Below, one piece after another: positions 37,000 to 48,901 of a stretch of DNA of 64,000 bases. The stretch lies in contig JAEMBT020000005.1 in NCBI GenBank assembly GCA_018873245.2, positions 8,480,001 to 8,544,000 on the forward strand, given 5' to 3'. Positions within the stretch are counted from its first letter, which is position 1. Every line of letters starts with the position of its first letter. Source of the DNA: Archegozetes longisetosus (taxonomy: Eukaryota; Arthropoda; Arachnida; Sarcoptiformes; Trhypochthoniidae). The position numbers and the translations under genes are program-made. The notes under the pieces are model-generated. The model saw only the letters and a list, made by a program, of their open reading frames with translations. It was not told where the DNA came from and made no database searches.

Positions 37000-38441
37000 T
37001 AGTTACAGCTGAGTAGATTTACAAAAGTGCTCTAGAGATTGTTTACACTATTTAGTTGTGATTACTACATTTAGTTGTCTGAAAATTTATTACAGTATCG
37101 CACACGATAGTAGTACAGGACCAAATGCACTTAAAATGGAAAAAACGCGTGGTTACCATCTTTTGCTTATTTGAGTCTGCCTCAAGCCACGAAATTTAAA
37201 TCCAATTAATTATAGAATAATTACAATTGAAGACTACAATTATTCTAAATTAAAATCTAGAGAATGATAATAGCCTTCTATTGTAAATCACTTTATGAAT
37301 TATAAACATTTGCTGAAATAATTATCATGCATTTGTTTCCTATTTCATTGCAATTCAGTTGACTATCTTTTGTACTACTGGTATCTCTCTGGCTCTATAG
37401 TCCTTAAATACGTGATTAGGTATTGAACATCAATTTTCTACTATATCAAGAGAGATAAGATTGTCATAATTTATGCCAAATGATTGTGCTAAACTTTTCT
37501 CTTTCTGGCTCTATAGTCTCTACAACTCATATATTTGACATGTCATAGCTGTCTCTTAACTCTCGGTTAAATCAAAAATATGTATTGCAACGAAGGATTT
37601 GAACAAAAGGTCAAACAAATATGATTAGTGTTGCAAAACATACCGTATAAAACACAACAAAGCACTAACATTTTTATTTCATTTTTCAAAACGTTTTTGT
37701 ATTAAAAGCAAAAATTGATCAAATATTTGATAATAGGTTGGCATCAGTTGTACTCGAGGCACTTATTATTTAAATTGAATTTTGTGCACTCATTGACCAA
37801 ATCCATTGAGATCCTTAAAAGTGCCTAAAATATAGCGAATGCGAACCTGTTTCGAAGATCATGTTCTGTTTGTTCGACGTTTTCTTCTTTTTATACAAAT
37901 GATCAAAAGAAGTTTCGCCCACATTTCACTCGTTTTCGGCCAAAGTTTAGAATATCGTGATAATTCAAAGACTGTGGCTATGGAGAAGACATTGCTTTAC
38001 ATTATTGCTTGACTCCTAGTCTGTTATAACAAATATGGCGCGCACGCAATCGTTCCAATCAGTCATATAATCACTGATCTTATGGTTCGAAAGTGTCTAA
38101 ACGTTTGCTAAACAAGGATGAACTTCCGATTAGCGCCCAAGAGATTTTGAGATAAATTGGGTATCATTCGAACTTACTCTTCGAGTGAGTCACAGATATA
38201 CTAATCTTATTGTGCGCAGATAAGTCCTAGCTGAGATATAGGCTTATGTTGTTGAGATTAAAATTATTGTTTTTATGGTTATTTTGCGCCTGAGTTCAAT
38301 GACCTTTGACCTCTGGACTTTGACTTTTGGCTGATAACTGATCGAGGACCCTTTCATGTCGACCGATGTTTATGTTCTATTGCCATTTGTTAACTTTTGA
38401 ACATATTTTTTCAGTTGTTAATTAGTTTTTTCTATTTCGAC
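37000..38441. other. Intergenic stretch
   Basis: About 1.4 kb with no supported reading frame. There is a short inverted repeat AGAATAATT...AATTATTCT near 37214-37247 and two copies of TCTGGCTCTATAGTC (37388 and 37504). Confidence 0.5.
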
Positions 38442-39332
38442 ATGGCGTATAATTTATATCGTTTGGCGAAGGATTTGGAGTCCAAGGAGGATGTAATCCA
38501 GTGGTGTCGAGACAAAGGGCTTGTTCCTACAAGCCGTCATTGTGCCCAGTATCGCTGTGATTACCAATTACGGGAGAATGTGGGGTATTTTGGGGTTTTT
38601 AGGCGCAGGAAGGGGGTAGGGAGCATGGCGAATCAGTGGCGGCAAATACATGGTTTGAGCAGGGACGATGCGACCCGATCACAGCCATTATTTTGACGTA
38701 CTGCATCGCACAGGGGCTAGATTTTGAGGTGGCTCGGAGGGAGGCATCTGTGCGGGCCAACGTTAGAGTCTCTACAGAGACTGTGGCCGACAGGTACAGT
38801 TTTTGTAGAGAGGTCTGCATGGCTGCCCTCGACGAGCAGTATGAAGCCGAGGACAAATTGGGGCAGGAGAAGGGGTTGTCGTCCGGATTGACGAGGCAGA
38901 ACTCGGCAAGAGGAAGTACAACCGGGGGAGAATGGTTGAAGGATCGTGGATTCTCGGGATGATTGAAGAAGCTGGGCCAGGGTTTCGTCTTGAAATTTGT
39001 CCTGATAATAGTAGGGACGAAGATACCCTGGTCAAGCTTATTCAAAAGCATATCGAGCCCGGGATCACGATCGTTACGGATTTTGGCGAGGGTACGTGAA
39101 TTTGGAAAGACACGGGTATGAGCATCGGACTGTGAATCATAGTGGAAATTTTGTTGATCCACAGACCGGTGCTCATACCCAAAGGATTGAGTCGAATTGG
39201 AGAGTTTTGAAAAACTCTCTAATTCGACGGGGGGATGTTAGAAAGGAAAATTTAGATTTGCACCTCTGCGAAATTCTATGGAGAAGAAACGTCATAAAAA
39301 GGGATTTAGACCCCTTTGAGGAACTTCTCTAG
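38442..39332 (+). mobile_element. Merlin (IS1016/ISXO2-like) transposase gene, frame-broken
   Basis: Merlin elements are eukaryotic relatives of bacterial IS1016/IS1595. The sequence reads from ATG at 38442 (MAYNLYRLAKDLESKEDVIQ), through the zinc-binding region (CDYQLRENVGYFGVF) and WFEQGRCDPITAIILTYCIA, then STETVADRYSFCREVC. Then comes the catalytic core: first acidic residue in RIDEAELGKRKYNRGRMVEG, second in TIVTDF near 39080, third in VNHSGNFVDPQTGAHTQRIE. It ends DPFEELL at 39332. The frame changes three times (about 38612-38616, 38859-38880, 39081-39084), each at or beside a G or T run. So the copy is young or its breaks are partly sequence errors. I could not define the terminal inverted repeats. 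Confidence 0.85.
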
Positions 39333-40483
39333 GAAATCGTAAAGGTGTATCTGGGGAAAGGGGATTAAATTTATAAATATTTGTAAAAAGTGGAGGCGAG
39401 GGCAACCACTTGAAAAAACTTCCCAGAGCAGGTTAGGGTTAGGTTAGGAACGTCTTAGATGCCTCCAAAATGCGTAATTATACATTCTAAAAATTTTACC
39501 TTCAAATGACCTCTGCGCACATTTTAACCTTGACCTTTCCACTCCACTTTTAATTTTAAGCTTGTATTTCTAGGTAAGAACGTTCAATCGCTTGGGCGTT
39601 ATTCGGAAGTTTATCCCTAAACAAATCTGTTTTATAACACAATCAACACTCGTTTACAAATTAATCACAAATTAACACAAAACAAAAATTCATTTAAGGA
39701 AAAAACAGTTTCAAGATTTTACACAATCAAAGATTACAAAATCACACTTTCAATAAATGAATCAAAATCAAAGAAAATTCAGTCAGTAGATCGCCAAAAC
39801 AATAAATGAATTGCTTTTGAGTCCGATTCTGTTTCTGATTTTGAAGTCAACACCAATTGTCTCGATATAGGATTTTGTGCACATTTAACGTGTTGTCCGC
39901 AAACCACAACAAACACCATTTAACGATTGGTTTGTCCCACACTTTAGTTATCCATTCGTTTGATTTGAAGAATCGCTAAAAATCAAAATAATTATCAATA
40001 CATTAATAAAAGAATAACTTTTTTCTTACTATTCGGGATCCATTCATTCGTTCACTTTCTTCTTATTTATTATCTTTTGTTCATTAACTAAATCTAATAA
40101 TTAAATAATTGATCCTAACTAAAAGTTTATCGAATCTATTTGTAAATTAAAACTTCAGCTCTCTTTTTCTATTTATTAAAAATCAAGTTCTTTATTTTAC
40201 TAAATTTATTATAGTTTTGCCCATGACCAGTACTCGTAAATTATTAAAATACGAATTTCATTTATATAATTTCAAACTGATTACAAATGAAGTCTAAGAT
40301 CATCGTTGCACGAGCTTTCACACACATAAAGAATGAAAATGGTATTAACCGATCTTTTCATAATTTACAAATTCAAACAATTTTGAAGTTTGAAAATTAT
40401 CGTTAACCCATGCTTTAAGGCTGAATCAAACAGGTTTCTGGTATTTAATTTATGAGTTGGAAGAATAAGCATTACTTTTTAAA
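39333..40483. other. Intergenic stretch with a telomere-like motif
   Basis: About 1.1 kb, AT-rich after 39600, with no gene. GGTTAGGGTTAGGTTAGG at 39431-39448 is a short TTAGG-type repeat. Confidence 0.5.
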
Positions 40484-42092
40484 ATGTTAAGCCATTCAAT
40501 TTATACAATGTTGACATTGATCAGCTTTTCAGATATTATTTCAATGAGTTTGTGTCCTAAATTTCAATTAATCCAACCGTTAGATGAAAAAATAGGCCTC
40601 TTATATGCCATAATAACGAACGGAAAATATTTCATTATCACAAATACCAGTGATGAAAGTACTAGAACACTAATTGAACCAACTGGTCATTTGCCGCAAG
40701 GATTTGAAGAGCCATTTGGAATAATTGCTTACGATAGCCGTCACTGTTCTCCCCCTAAATATAATCTAATGGCTTATAAGGTTTTTGAAGTCAATATTAA
40801 TTTTCTTATTTAGAATTTTTTCCAAGAAAATAGCTTTATTTTTACCAAAAATAGTTCGAAGTGGATAGCGATGGCTATCCGTACGACTGGCATATTATAT
40901 TAGATCTGATAAATTGGAATGCCAGTAGAAAGTGGACAAAGCCAGCAAGAAATTTACCACAATATTTAAATAAGGATGGATTTATTAATTTCTATCCGCT
41001 AAACTTTACTTTCTACTGGCATAAAACAAAGAGTATAGTTATTGTTCAATTTCCTGCTTCTGGTGCTCCATCTCATCTTTTCCGCAGATTATATCATACT
41101 ATCAAAATATCGAATTCTTGCCCACCACAATTTTCTTATCTTGAAGACTCGAACCTCAACATTACTCAAGTTCTTAAGCCTTACAATAACTTTGATTCAT
41201 GTTTTGTTCACAACAATAGCAAAATATTGTGTGCTGGAAACATGACAATCAGTTCTTATGACATAGATTTTAATAAAACAAAAGTATTTTGATTTATTGA
41301 ACTAAACTCCATCAATTATTCAAATCAATGCTTTTAATTATTATTGCGTTATTATAGGACGGAGAACTTCGTGTTAACCCAAGCAATACAGTAGAAAAAT
41401 TACCAGCTATTGAAAAGATAGTAAGAATTTCAATGAATTTTTTAAGATTATTTCAAAACTCTACTGGTTTGAAATCTGAATTCATATATTTTCAGTGCAA
41501 TTGGTTTTCATCTCAATCTATTTGGACGATTACAAAAACTACAAGCACTACAACCACTGAGGAGCCAACAAGTTTTGTAGAACATTTTGATGAAGAATCC
41601 AATTCTGTCTTTTGGATTATAATATCCATAATAGTTGTTTTGATTATAATTATTGTTATCTCTATTCTCATATTCTGGTGTATTGAAAAGAAGAGAAGGA
41701 AAATTCAAATAGAAAGTGACTCTCCAGGACTGAGAACAGCTTCAAATGCGTCTGATATCTCTATAAGATCGAACTTCGATAAAGACAAAATGAAAGCAGC
41801 TAAAGGTACAACAGAGTTGAACAGCACAGTATCAAATATATCAATCAGGTCTCGAGTTTATGACAACAAAAGAAAAGATCAGTTCAATCATTTAAGCGTT
41901 TATGCGAATCAAAGCAGAGTAGGATCACAACTGTCCATCAGATCAGAAGCCAATCATAACAACGAAAATCCTCTAATGGTTTTAGCAACTGATAGTGGTG
42001 TAAGTCCAGAGGTTACTACCAGATCACAACTACTGTCAAATAACCCTCAAATGCTAAAAAGTGATTATATTAAAAAGTTAGACAAACACTAA
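40484..42092 (+). CDS. Orphan type I membrane protein (copy 2)
   Basis: Not recognised. Four exons in phase 0: 40484-40780, 40855-41283, 41358-41420, 41496-42092, 461 residues. The N-terminus (MLSHSIYTMLTLISFSDIIS) is hydrophobic and fits a signal peptide. The extracellular part has several Cys and N-glycosylation sequons (for example NCT-free NMT, NIT) and ends in a Thr-rich stalk (TKTTSTTTTEEPTS). One strong transmembrane helix follows (FWIIISIIVVLIIIIVISIL), then a stop-transfer EKKRRK. The cytosolic tail of about 125 residues is Ser/Arg/Asn-rich with three repeats of the type SNASDISIRS / STVSNISIRS / GSQLSIRS, possible phosphorylation or sorting motifs. The exon 1 donor AAG|GTTTTT was chosen because it keeps the frame; GAA|GTCAAT is an alternative that adds three residues. 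It lies tail-to-tail with PIGM. Confidence 0.7.
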
Positions 42093-42361
42093 ACAACTTA
42101 AAAGGTTTCGATTAGGGCTAATATTAATATACAACAAAGATTAGCTTATCCTAAAATTTGTTAGTTTAAAACTTTGTAAAGTAAATTCAATAAGTTGATT
42201 GAAGGCAAAAATTGATTTGTAACTTACAAGTTTTATTTCCTCAATAAATTAGTCTTATTTTTCAATATTTTTTAATGGTTTAAAATATAAACTCATTTAA
42301 AAAGATTATATATCTTAAAAATAAATTACTAAAGTTTATAGAATTTAGTTCAAAACCACGA

Positions 42362-43600
42362 TCATTTTCTCTTTCGTTTTGTTTTATCGTTGGGATCGTA
42401 TTTACAAACTAAAAATAAAAGAATGGACAAATTGGTTATCAAAAATATCCAACTCGCGATCCAAACCCATAGCAAACAATTGTAATTTTGAAATTCATAG
42501 AGGTATGCCGGTAATAACCACTGCGCCTGGCTTAACAACCATACAACTAATATAACAATCGCTTCTTTTAAGGATAATCTTAAATATGGCCAAATCAAAG
42601 GCAAAAGACAGAAATACCAGAGAAAATACTGGGAAGTAATAACTTTGTTAAGCGTAACAAAAGCTGCCGTTTGGGCGAAAATCGCGAAAATTAAGTCTTG
42701 ATTCTTATGTTTGCGACCAATACAGTAATGAAAGGCTGATGAAATCACAATTAATAATTGAGGAATGAATGCCAAATAAGCAAACATTTTCTGCTTTTGT
42801 TCATCGTTAGTGATATGATAGATATAGAAATAAGGGCTGAAGTTGTGTTGAGGATCTTTACGATGGAAGTGATATAACCAGCTCTCGTCCAAATACAACT
42901 GACCGTAACGGACATACGACCAATAAGTCGGCAAAACAAACCCAATCGCAGCTAAAGTGAAGAACTTTAGTTTCTTACCATTTGGTCTGAATGCTTTCCA
43001 AACTTTATTACTTTTAGTTAGAGCTAAATAAAAAGCCGGTAAATAAATAATGGGATACAGTTTGAAGTGAACTACAAATCCATATAAAAAGCCAGCGACC
43101 GGTAACTGTTTTTTGACTAGAAACAGGATGCTCAATAAGACTAAACAAGTGACTACTGATTCAGCGCTACCACGAGTTGATATGATGGCTGGCAATGGAT
43201 TGTACAACCAAATGACAGCACATAATTTGGCTCTTTTTGTGTCGACATAATTGGTTGCGATGCCATAGATGAGTGCACCGCTCAATACATCCAATAATGA
43301 AAACAATATTTTTCCAAACTGTGAGAATAAATAGATATTTGGTAACATTAATATTGCTAGGAATGGTGTGTAACGGTATGTCTCGCGAAGGTACGGCGAC
43401 ATCCCCTTAGACACGTAATGTGCCCCATCGCTGAATATCGTGTAATCGATGTCTGTGTACTTAAGTGTTAGGACTTGATCTTGAAGTTCACTAAATACTA
43501 TTAACAGCAATCTTATTATTAATGATATCAACAAATGTTGTGATATGTTATATGAATTTATGAATGAATTGACTTTTTTGAACATTTTGTCTTTGCTCAC
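42362..43600 (-). CDS. PIGM: GPI mannosyltransferase 1 (PIG-M)
   Basis: ER enzyme that adds the first mannose (alpha-1,4) to the GPI anchor precursor, using dolichol-phosphate-mannose. A single exon of 412 residues, close to the family length of about 420. The luminal loop after the first helix carries the catalytic DxD motif in KYTDIDYTIFSDGAHYVSKG, followed by the very conserved SPYLRETYRYTPFLAILMLP. Further landmarks: VIWLYNPLPAIISTRGSAES, FVVHFKLYPIIYLP, SQYFLWYFCLLPL. About ten hydrophobic segments cover most of the length. It ends KTKRKRK, a typical basic cytosolic tail. The start is the ATG at 43600 (MSKDKMFKK); an in-frame ATG lies at residue 6. Its 5' end is only about 250 bp from that of DNAJC2 on the other strand. 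Confidence 0.95.
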   Translation of the reverse strand: MSKDKMFKKVNSFINSYNISQHLLISLIIRLLLIVFSELQDQVLTLKYTDIDYTIFSDGAHYVSKGMSPYLRETYRYTPFLAILMLPNIYLFSQFGKILFSLLDVLSGALIYGIATNYVDTKRAKLCAVIWLYNPLPAIISTRGSAESVVTCLVLLSILFLVKKQLPVAGFLYGFVVHFKLYPIIYLPAFYLALTKSNKVWKAFRPNGKKLKFFTLAAIGFVLPTYWSYVRYGQLYLDESWLYHFHRKDPQHNFSPYFYIYHITNDEQKQKMFAYLAFIPQLLIVISSAFHYCIGRKHKNQDLIFAIFAQTAAFVTLNKVITSQYFLWYFCLLPLIWPYLRLSLKEAIVILVVWLLSQAQWLLPAYLYEFQNYNCLLWVWIASWIFLITNLSILLFLVCKYDPNDKTKRKRK

Positions 43601-43846
43601 ATTTAGTAAAATTAAGTTGAATAATACACAAACATGTGATATGAATTAGTGTTTTAGTATTGCTCTAAAAGGGGTCGCATTCAATTGATTGCAATAGTAT
43701 TACTAAAGATGTCTCACGTATTGCAGGCATTTGTTTAAATCTAGACTTCAAACCTTTTTTTTGTTAATTGTTTTTTTAAATTGATATTTACATCAGCTAT
43801 TTATTAACATATTATCTCTTAATTTATCATTGGGCTTAGTGATAAA
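43601..43846. promoter_or_regulatory. Shared 5' region of PIGM and DNAJC2
   Basis: A 246-bp AT-rich spacer between divergent start codons, so it probably carries both promoters. No TATA box or known motif could be assigned with confidence. Confidence 0.45.
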
Positions 43847-46030
43847 ATGTCCCAAATTAAAGGTATTACACGCCACTTATTTTGGTTTTGATTTTCCTCA
43901 AAACATGTGTTTTGTCACAAAACAATTCATTTTAATTTGTTCTTTCAATAGAGATGTCTTTAATTCAAATTGAAAGATATGACATTTGGCTCAATAAGTT
44001 GTTTAAGAAATTAGGTTTGATTGATGTCAAAAGTCTTCTATTAGATGATGCATTGGAAGACGAAGATTCGAGTGACGATTACTTGAAATCGTTGGATCCG
44101 AAGGACTGGAAAAATCAAGATCACTACAGAATCTTCGGCTTAGGACGTAAACGGTTCTTTACGACCGATGAAGAACTAAAGAAAGCTTGTATTTAAGCAA
44201 ATATGAAAATGATTTAACGGTGATTTCAATTATGTTTTGATCTACTAATAGATCGCAAGAAAGTGTTAAAACATCATCCTGACAAGAGGTCTCCTGGAAT
44301 TCAAGTCGATCTCGATATGGATTATTATTCTTGTATTACTAGAGGTTCGACAACCTGTATTTAATTGTTGATCAAATCCAACTATTTCTCAAATTTTTAT
44401 CTCTTTCAATAGCTTTTGAAATATTAGGCGATCCTATAAAAAGACGGTCTTATGATAGCATTGATCCTACTTTTAATAACGAGATTCCATCTGTTAACGC
44501 TTATAATAAGTCGCACTTCTTTGAAGTATTTGATCCTATTTTCAAATTGAACTCTAGGTATTATCTATAACTCAAACTTGATCAATTGTAATCACTTTAC
44601 TTGTTCCGATAGATGGTCAAACGTTCAACCTGTACCTGAATTAGGAAGTGAGTTTTCAGATAGATCAGTTGTAGAAAACTTTTATAGCTTTTGGTACAAT
44701 TTCGATTCGTGGAGAGAATACTCTTATTTGGACGAAGAAGAGAAAGAAAAAGGAGAGAATAGAGAAGAGAGGCGTTGGATGGATAAAGAGAACAAAGCAG
44801 CTCGTGCTGAGAGGAAGAAAGAAGAAATGCAAAGAATTAGAGAACTTGTTGACAACGCTTATAAATGCGATCCTAGAATTACTAAATTCAAAGAGGAAGA
44901 AAAACGCAAAAAAGAAGAACAGAAACTCGCCAAACGACAAGCCATTGAAGCCAAACTTTTGGAAGAGGAACGACTCAAACGTGAAGCTGAAGAGAAACAG
45001 AGACTCATTCAACAGCAAAAAGATCAAGAAATTAAAGCTAAAAAAGATGAGGAAAGGAAACAAAAAGAAGCACTAAAGAAGCAGATAAGGAAAGAAAGAA
45101 AAAAATTGGAAGTTTTGTTTGAAAAGTTCAACTATTTTGCTAAAGAAGACGCACAAAAAATAGAAAACTTAAAAGAATTCGATAAAATAATTAAAATTTT
45201 TACTCTAGAAGAATTAGTTAAATTTAGAGAAGACTTTGAAAGTTTGGACTATGAGGAATCAAAGCGAGATTTTTTCTTCAAAGAAGTTGAAAAATTGAAT
45301 TCAAAATTAGAGATGGAAAGAAATGAGCACATTTCTCAAAATAATAGTTCCGTTAATGGTCAGGCAAACAAATCTGGCTCTAAAAAAGTTTGGAGCTATG
45401 ATGACATTCAGATTTTGATCAAAGCAGTCAAACTGTTTCCAGCCGGAACTAAGGATCGTTGGGCTGTAATCGCAAAGTATGTCAATGATAAAAGTACCAG
45501 TGGTCTCAGTAGGAATCATAGAGACGTTCTCGAAAAAGCTAAAGAGTTGCAAAATTCAGGTAATATATGTTAGGCCAGCAAGAATCTTAAACTCATTATT
45601 GATATGATTGCAAATCAGGTCAATCCCAATCATTGAAAGAAGAAGCAAATAAGAATGCCTACAGAAAACTCGAAGAATCACTACCGAGCAAAACTTGCGA
45701 AGAGTCAGCTCCGAGTCAGAGGTTTGACGGTATGTTAGAGCAGTTTTTAAGTATTGAGTTTGGTTTTAATAGCATTTTTGTTATTGATTGTTAGCTCCGA
45801 GCACTTATGTAGAACTGAATTCTGAACCTTGGAACAATGAAGAACAACAACTACTAGAACAGGCTATGAAAACATATCCATCTTCGTTAGGAAGTGAACG
45901 ATGGGATCGTATCTCTGAATGTATACCAAATCGTTCGCGTACCGATTGTATTAAAAGATATAAATATTTAGTAGAGTTAGTGAAATCTAAAAACGCAGCC
46001 AAAACTGCAGCTCATAAAACAAAAAAGTAA
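43847..46030 (+). CDS. DNAJC2: DnaJ homolog subfamily C member 2 (zuotin/MPP11)
   Basis: Ribosome-associated Hsp40 that works with Hsp70L1 as the RAC chaperone on nascent chains. Exons: 43847-43862 (proposed), 43952-44188, 44252-44344, 44413-44557, 44613-45559, 45619-45729, 45795-46030. Landmarks in order: [20 protein letters not shown] domain with HPD ([12 protein letters not shown]), [15 protein letters not shown], the zuotin domain ([40 protein letters not shown]), a long charged Lys/Glu coiled coil, then two SANT domains ([37 protein letters not shown] ... [20 protein letters not shown]). The proposed first exon (ATGTCCCAAATTAAAG) joins in frame across an 89-bp intron; otherwise translation starts at the ATG at 43954. 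Confidence 0.95.
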
Positions 46031-47277
46031 CATAATTTTGATTTAGTAAATCTATTTCATTGGTCAGCAATGGGATTTTCATTAACTAAATTCATTTTAA
46101 TTCACTATATATTCAATGAATATAAATTGAAACAAATTTAGGCACAATTAAATTGAAGTTTATTTTGAAACTAAAATGCCATTAGATAACTATTACTGAA
46201 TGCTTATGCGGTTAGTTTATAAAAATATCAATACTTGAAATACTACCAATCCTTCATATTTGTGTATTTATTTTTAAAGCTATGTAATAAAAGCTTTTCA
46301 AATAATTATAAATAATGGCTGTTATGAATACTTTTCAGATATAAAGTTTTAGTGACATTTACGCTTAGCTGCAGATGAACTTTGCTCTGCAGCAGCTTTC
46401 TGTGTACTTGAAGCTCGAGCTAGCTTACAATTCAAGTTTGAAAAATTACTATATAGTTGCTTGCAATTTGAATCTAAATGATTTACAGATAAGTTCTGTT
46501 GAAATTGCGTAAAATGCATTTTAATCATAAATGAGTTTAACTTGAAGTGCGATTGGCAAAAAAATACTTCAAGCTTGCTTTAAAATCGCTATAAAATAGA
46601 ACTTTTTTCAGCTCAGTTGACATTTAATTCAAACAAGTTGAAGCCATAACTCATTCAAGCTGTAATTGAAGAAGCTCTCACTTAAAGGTATGCAGTATTG
46701 ATTTCTCAATAAAAATCCACTCATTAATTAGCTAAGATTAGGCTAGATTATGCAGATCTCGTAACTTCAATCAAAATCTCATTATGTGGAAAGTTATCGT
46801 TCTTAAAGTCATTAATAGGTTTGAGATTTGCTTATTCTTTCTCATAATATCTTCAAGAGTTGACGAGAAAATAAGGATTAAGTGAATACATAAGTCCATA
46901 ATAAGTATTAGAAAGAACAGAATCCGATAAGAATTAGTGAAGAATAGTGGGAAGCGAGAATATTGACTAACTCTATCTATTTTAAAGCTTAAGCCAATTG
47001 ATGGCATTACTCTGTTGGAAAAAAGGTTAGAAGCTTTAAAGAGCAATAGTGATTTATCTGGCCTTTATTATCACATTATAAAAGGGCTTTGAGAATAGGC
47101 ATATCTGACATCTACTGTGGAACCTTTTAGTGTAGAGTGAGATAGTTCTATTGCATTTTAAGTAAGATTTACTTTAGAATTGCAAATACTAAATATCGTT
47201 CTGTTTATACTGACTAATGATCTCATGGTTTGATTTTTATTTTTGATACAATTAATCGCAATCAATATTAAGATAAG
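46031..47277. other. Intergenic stretch between DNAJC2 and ERGIC2
   Basis: About 1.2 kb, AT-rich. Apart from the weak 56-codon frame listed separately there is no supported gene. A 91-codon frame on the - strand (47046-46771) lacks an ATG at its start and any domain. Confidence 0.5.
46349..46519 (-). CDS. Possible small ORF (56 codons)
   Basis: ATG at 46519 to TAA at 46349 on the - strand. It starts MHFTQFQQNLSVNHLD and ends ASSTQKAAAEQSSSAAKRKC before a final His. The Ala/Ser-rich, basic C-terminus and use of GCT/GCA codons look more coding-like than the surroundings. There is no known domain, and chance ORFs of this size occur in AT-rich DNA. It lies 320 bp beyond the DNAJC2 stop, on the opposite strand. 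Confidence 0.2.
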   Translation of the reverse strand: MHFTQFQQNLSVNHLDSNCKQLYSNFSNLNCKLARASSTQKAAAEQSSSAAKRKCH

Positions 47278-48901
47278 ATGACATTAATTAAAAGAGTCGT
47301 TGGAAATCGAAGAATCACTGAATTGGATGCATTTACTAAAGTTGACCACAATTTCACCAAAACTACAGCAACAGGAGGAACAGGTACGAACATCACATCA
47401 GTCCTCATCACTTAAACAATGATTTAATAATTATTTGATTTGAATTTAGTTTCAGTTATCAGCTATATATTGATCGCAATATTATTAGTATTTGAAATTT
47501 CATATTACACCAAATCGAGGGTTAAATTCATGTATTCAGTCGACACCGACTTTGACAGGTTCGAAAACTTTCGCAATTAATCATCTAAACATCTGTTGAC
47601 TAACTTTCAATTATAACATTTAATAATCAGATCATTTCTCGAACTATTTATGCTTGAATGTTAAAAAAGTTAAATTTGAAACAAATGTTAACTAATTAAT
47701 TATTTGTTCAATAGTAAATTGCAACTGAACGTTGATATAACAGTAGCGATGACGTGTGAAAGTATGCATTAATTCAACCTAAATTACCATCAATTCAATC
47801 TAATTTATATCTTGTTTGAATTAAGGCATTGGCGCCGATATAATGGACTCAACTAATCAAAACAATGCCTACACTTATGGCCGTTTGGTTGAAGAACCCA
47901 CTTATTTCGACTTAACTCCTGGGCAGTTGTCTCAATGGAATGTAATCAGAGAAGTAAACAACTATTTACGTAATGAACACCATCTGCTTCAAGAGTTCTT
48001 ATGGAAAACCGACGTTTTAACTCAAAAGAAATTCGGTCGTGATTTGCCTCCAAGAGAAATAGCACCAAAAGGTCCGCCCGATGCCTGTCGTCTTTATGGA
48101 ACACTTGTTGTGAATAAAGTGTCGGGAAATTTTCACATAACAGTTGGTAAACATTTACCCATGCCTATCGGTCACGCGCACATCTCTTTGTTCACCAGCG
48201 AAAGAGGTTTATATCATCAATTCATTGTTGACAAATATTTTAAACTTTTCAAACTTATTGAATCATTTTTTGCTCAAATCTTGTAGATTATAACTTTACT
48301 CATCGCATCGAAAGATTTTCTTTTGGTGAATACTTACCCAGTGTTATAAATCCGTTAGAAGGAGAAGAAAAAATAACTCATTCGAGTAAAGCTTTTAGAA
48401 ATGATCCGAAAAATTCAAATGATATAATCTTTTCTTTTGTGTCACACAACAGAAACTCATTTATACCAATACTATCTGAAAGTAGTTTCAACTGATGTTC
48501 AAACATCTGCGCTAAAACTGAAAACCTATCAATACACAACATCAGAGAGAGATAGAGTTATAGACCATTCATCAGGCAGTCATGGAATGCCTGGTATTTA
48601 TTTCAAGTACGACATCGACGCCATTTGTGTCAAAGTGGTTGATGACAACGTTCCTCTTTGGAAGTTTCTGATACGTTTGTGTGCTATAGTTGGTGGCATT
48701 TTCGCCACTTCTGGTATTATCAACACAATAGCTAATGCAATTGTAGATGTGGTCACGTGTAAATACATACAAAGACTCAGTCAAGGCACCAGTTCGTCGG
48801 GCAATATGGACACTTCTGGCTTCCAAACGGTTCAAGACTTTTCCGTTCCGAGTGATAACATTTCTCTTCTCTATTCCGCACAACAGAATGGGAAACACTG
48901 A
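47278..48901 (+). CDS. ERGIC2: ER-Golgi intermediate compartment protein 2
   Basis: Two-span membrane protein (yeast Erv41 family) that cycles between ER and Golgi as a cargo receptor and helps retrieve escaped ER residents. Six exons fit in frame: 47278-47383, 47450-47558, 47715-47761, 47826-48206, 48287-48385, 48453-48901. Landmarks: ITELDAFTKV, then TATGGT directly before the first membrane helix (VSVISYILIAILLVFEISYY); NVDITVAMTCESIGADIMD; the luminal block KVSGNFHITVGKHLPMPIGH; FTHRIERFSFGEYLPSVINP; SHGMPGIYFKYDI; and the second helix region WKFLIRLCAIVGGIFATSGI. The last exon ends with a short cytosolic tail. AATAAA at 48931. Tail-to-tail with METTL15 (172 bp between stop codons). Confidence 0.95.

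Noticed and set aside
39431..39448. True telomere or chromosome end
   Set aside because: Only three units and flanked by ordinary unique sequence and genes.
46771..47046. 91-codon - frame with hydrophobic segments
   Set aside because: The frame opens at a non-ATG codon, and hydrophobic residues follow from T-rich sequence.
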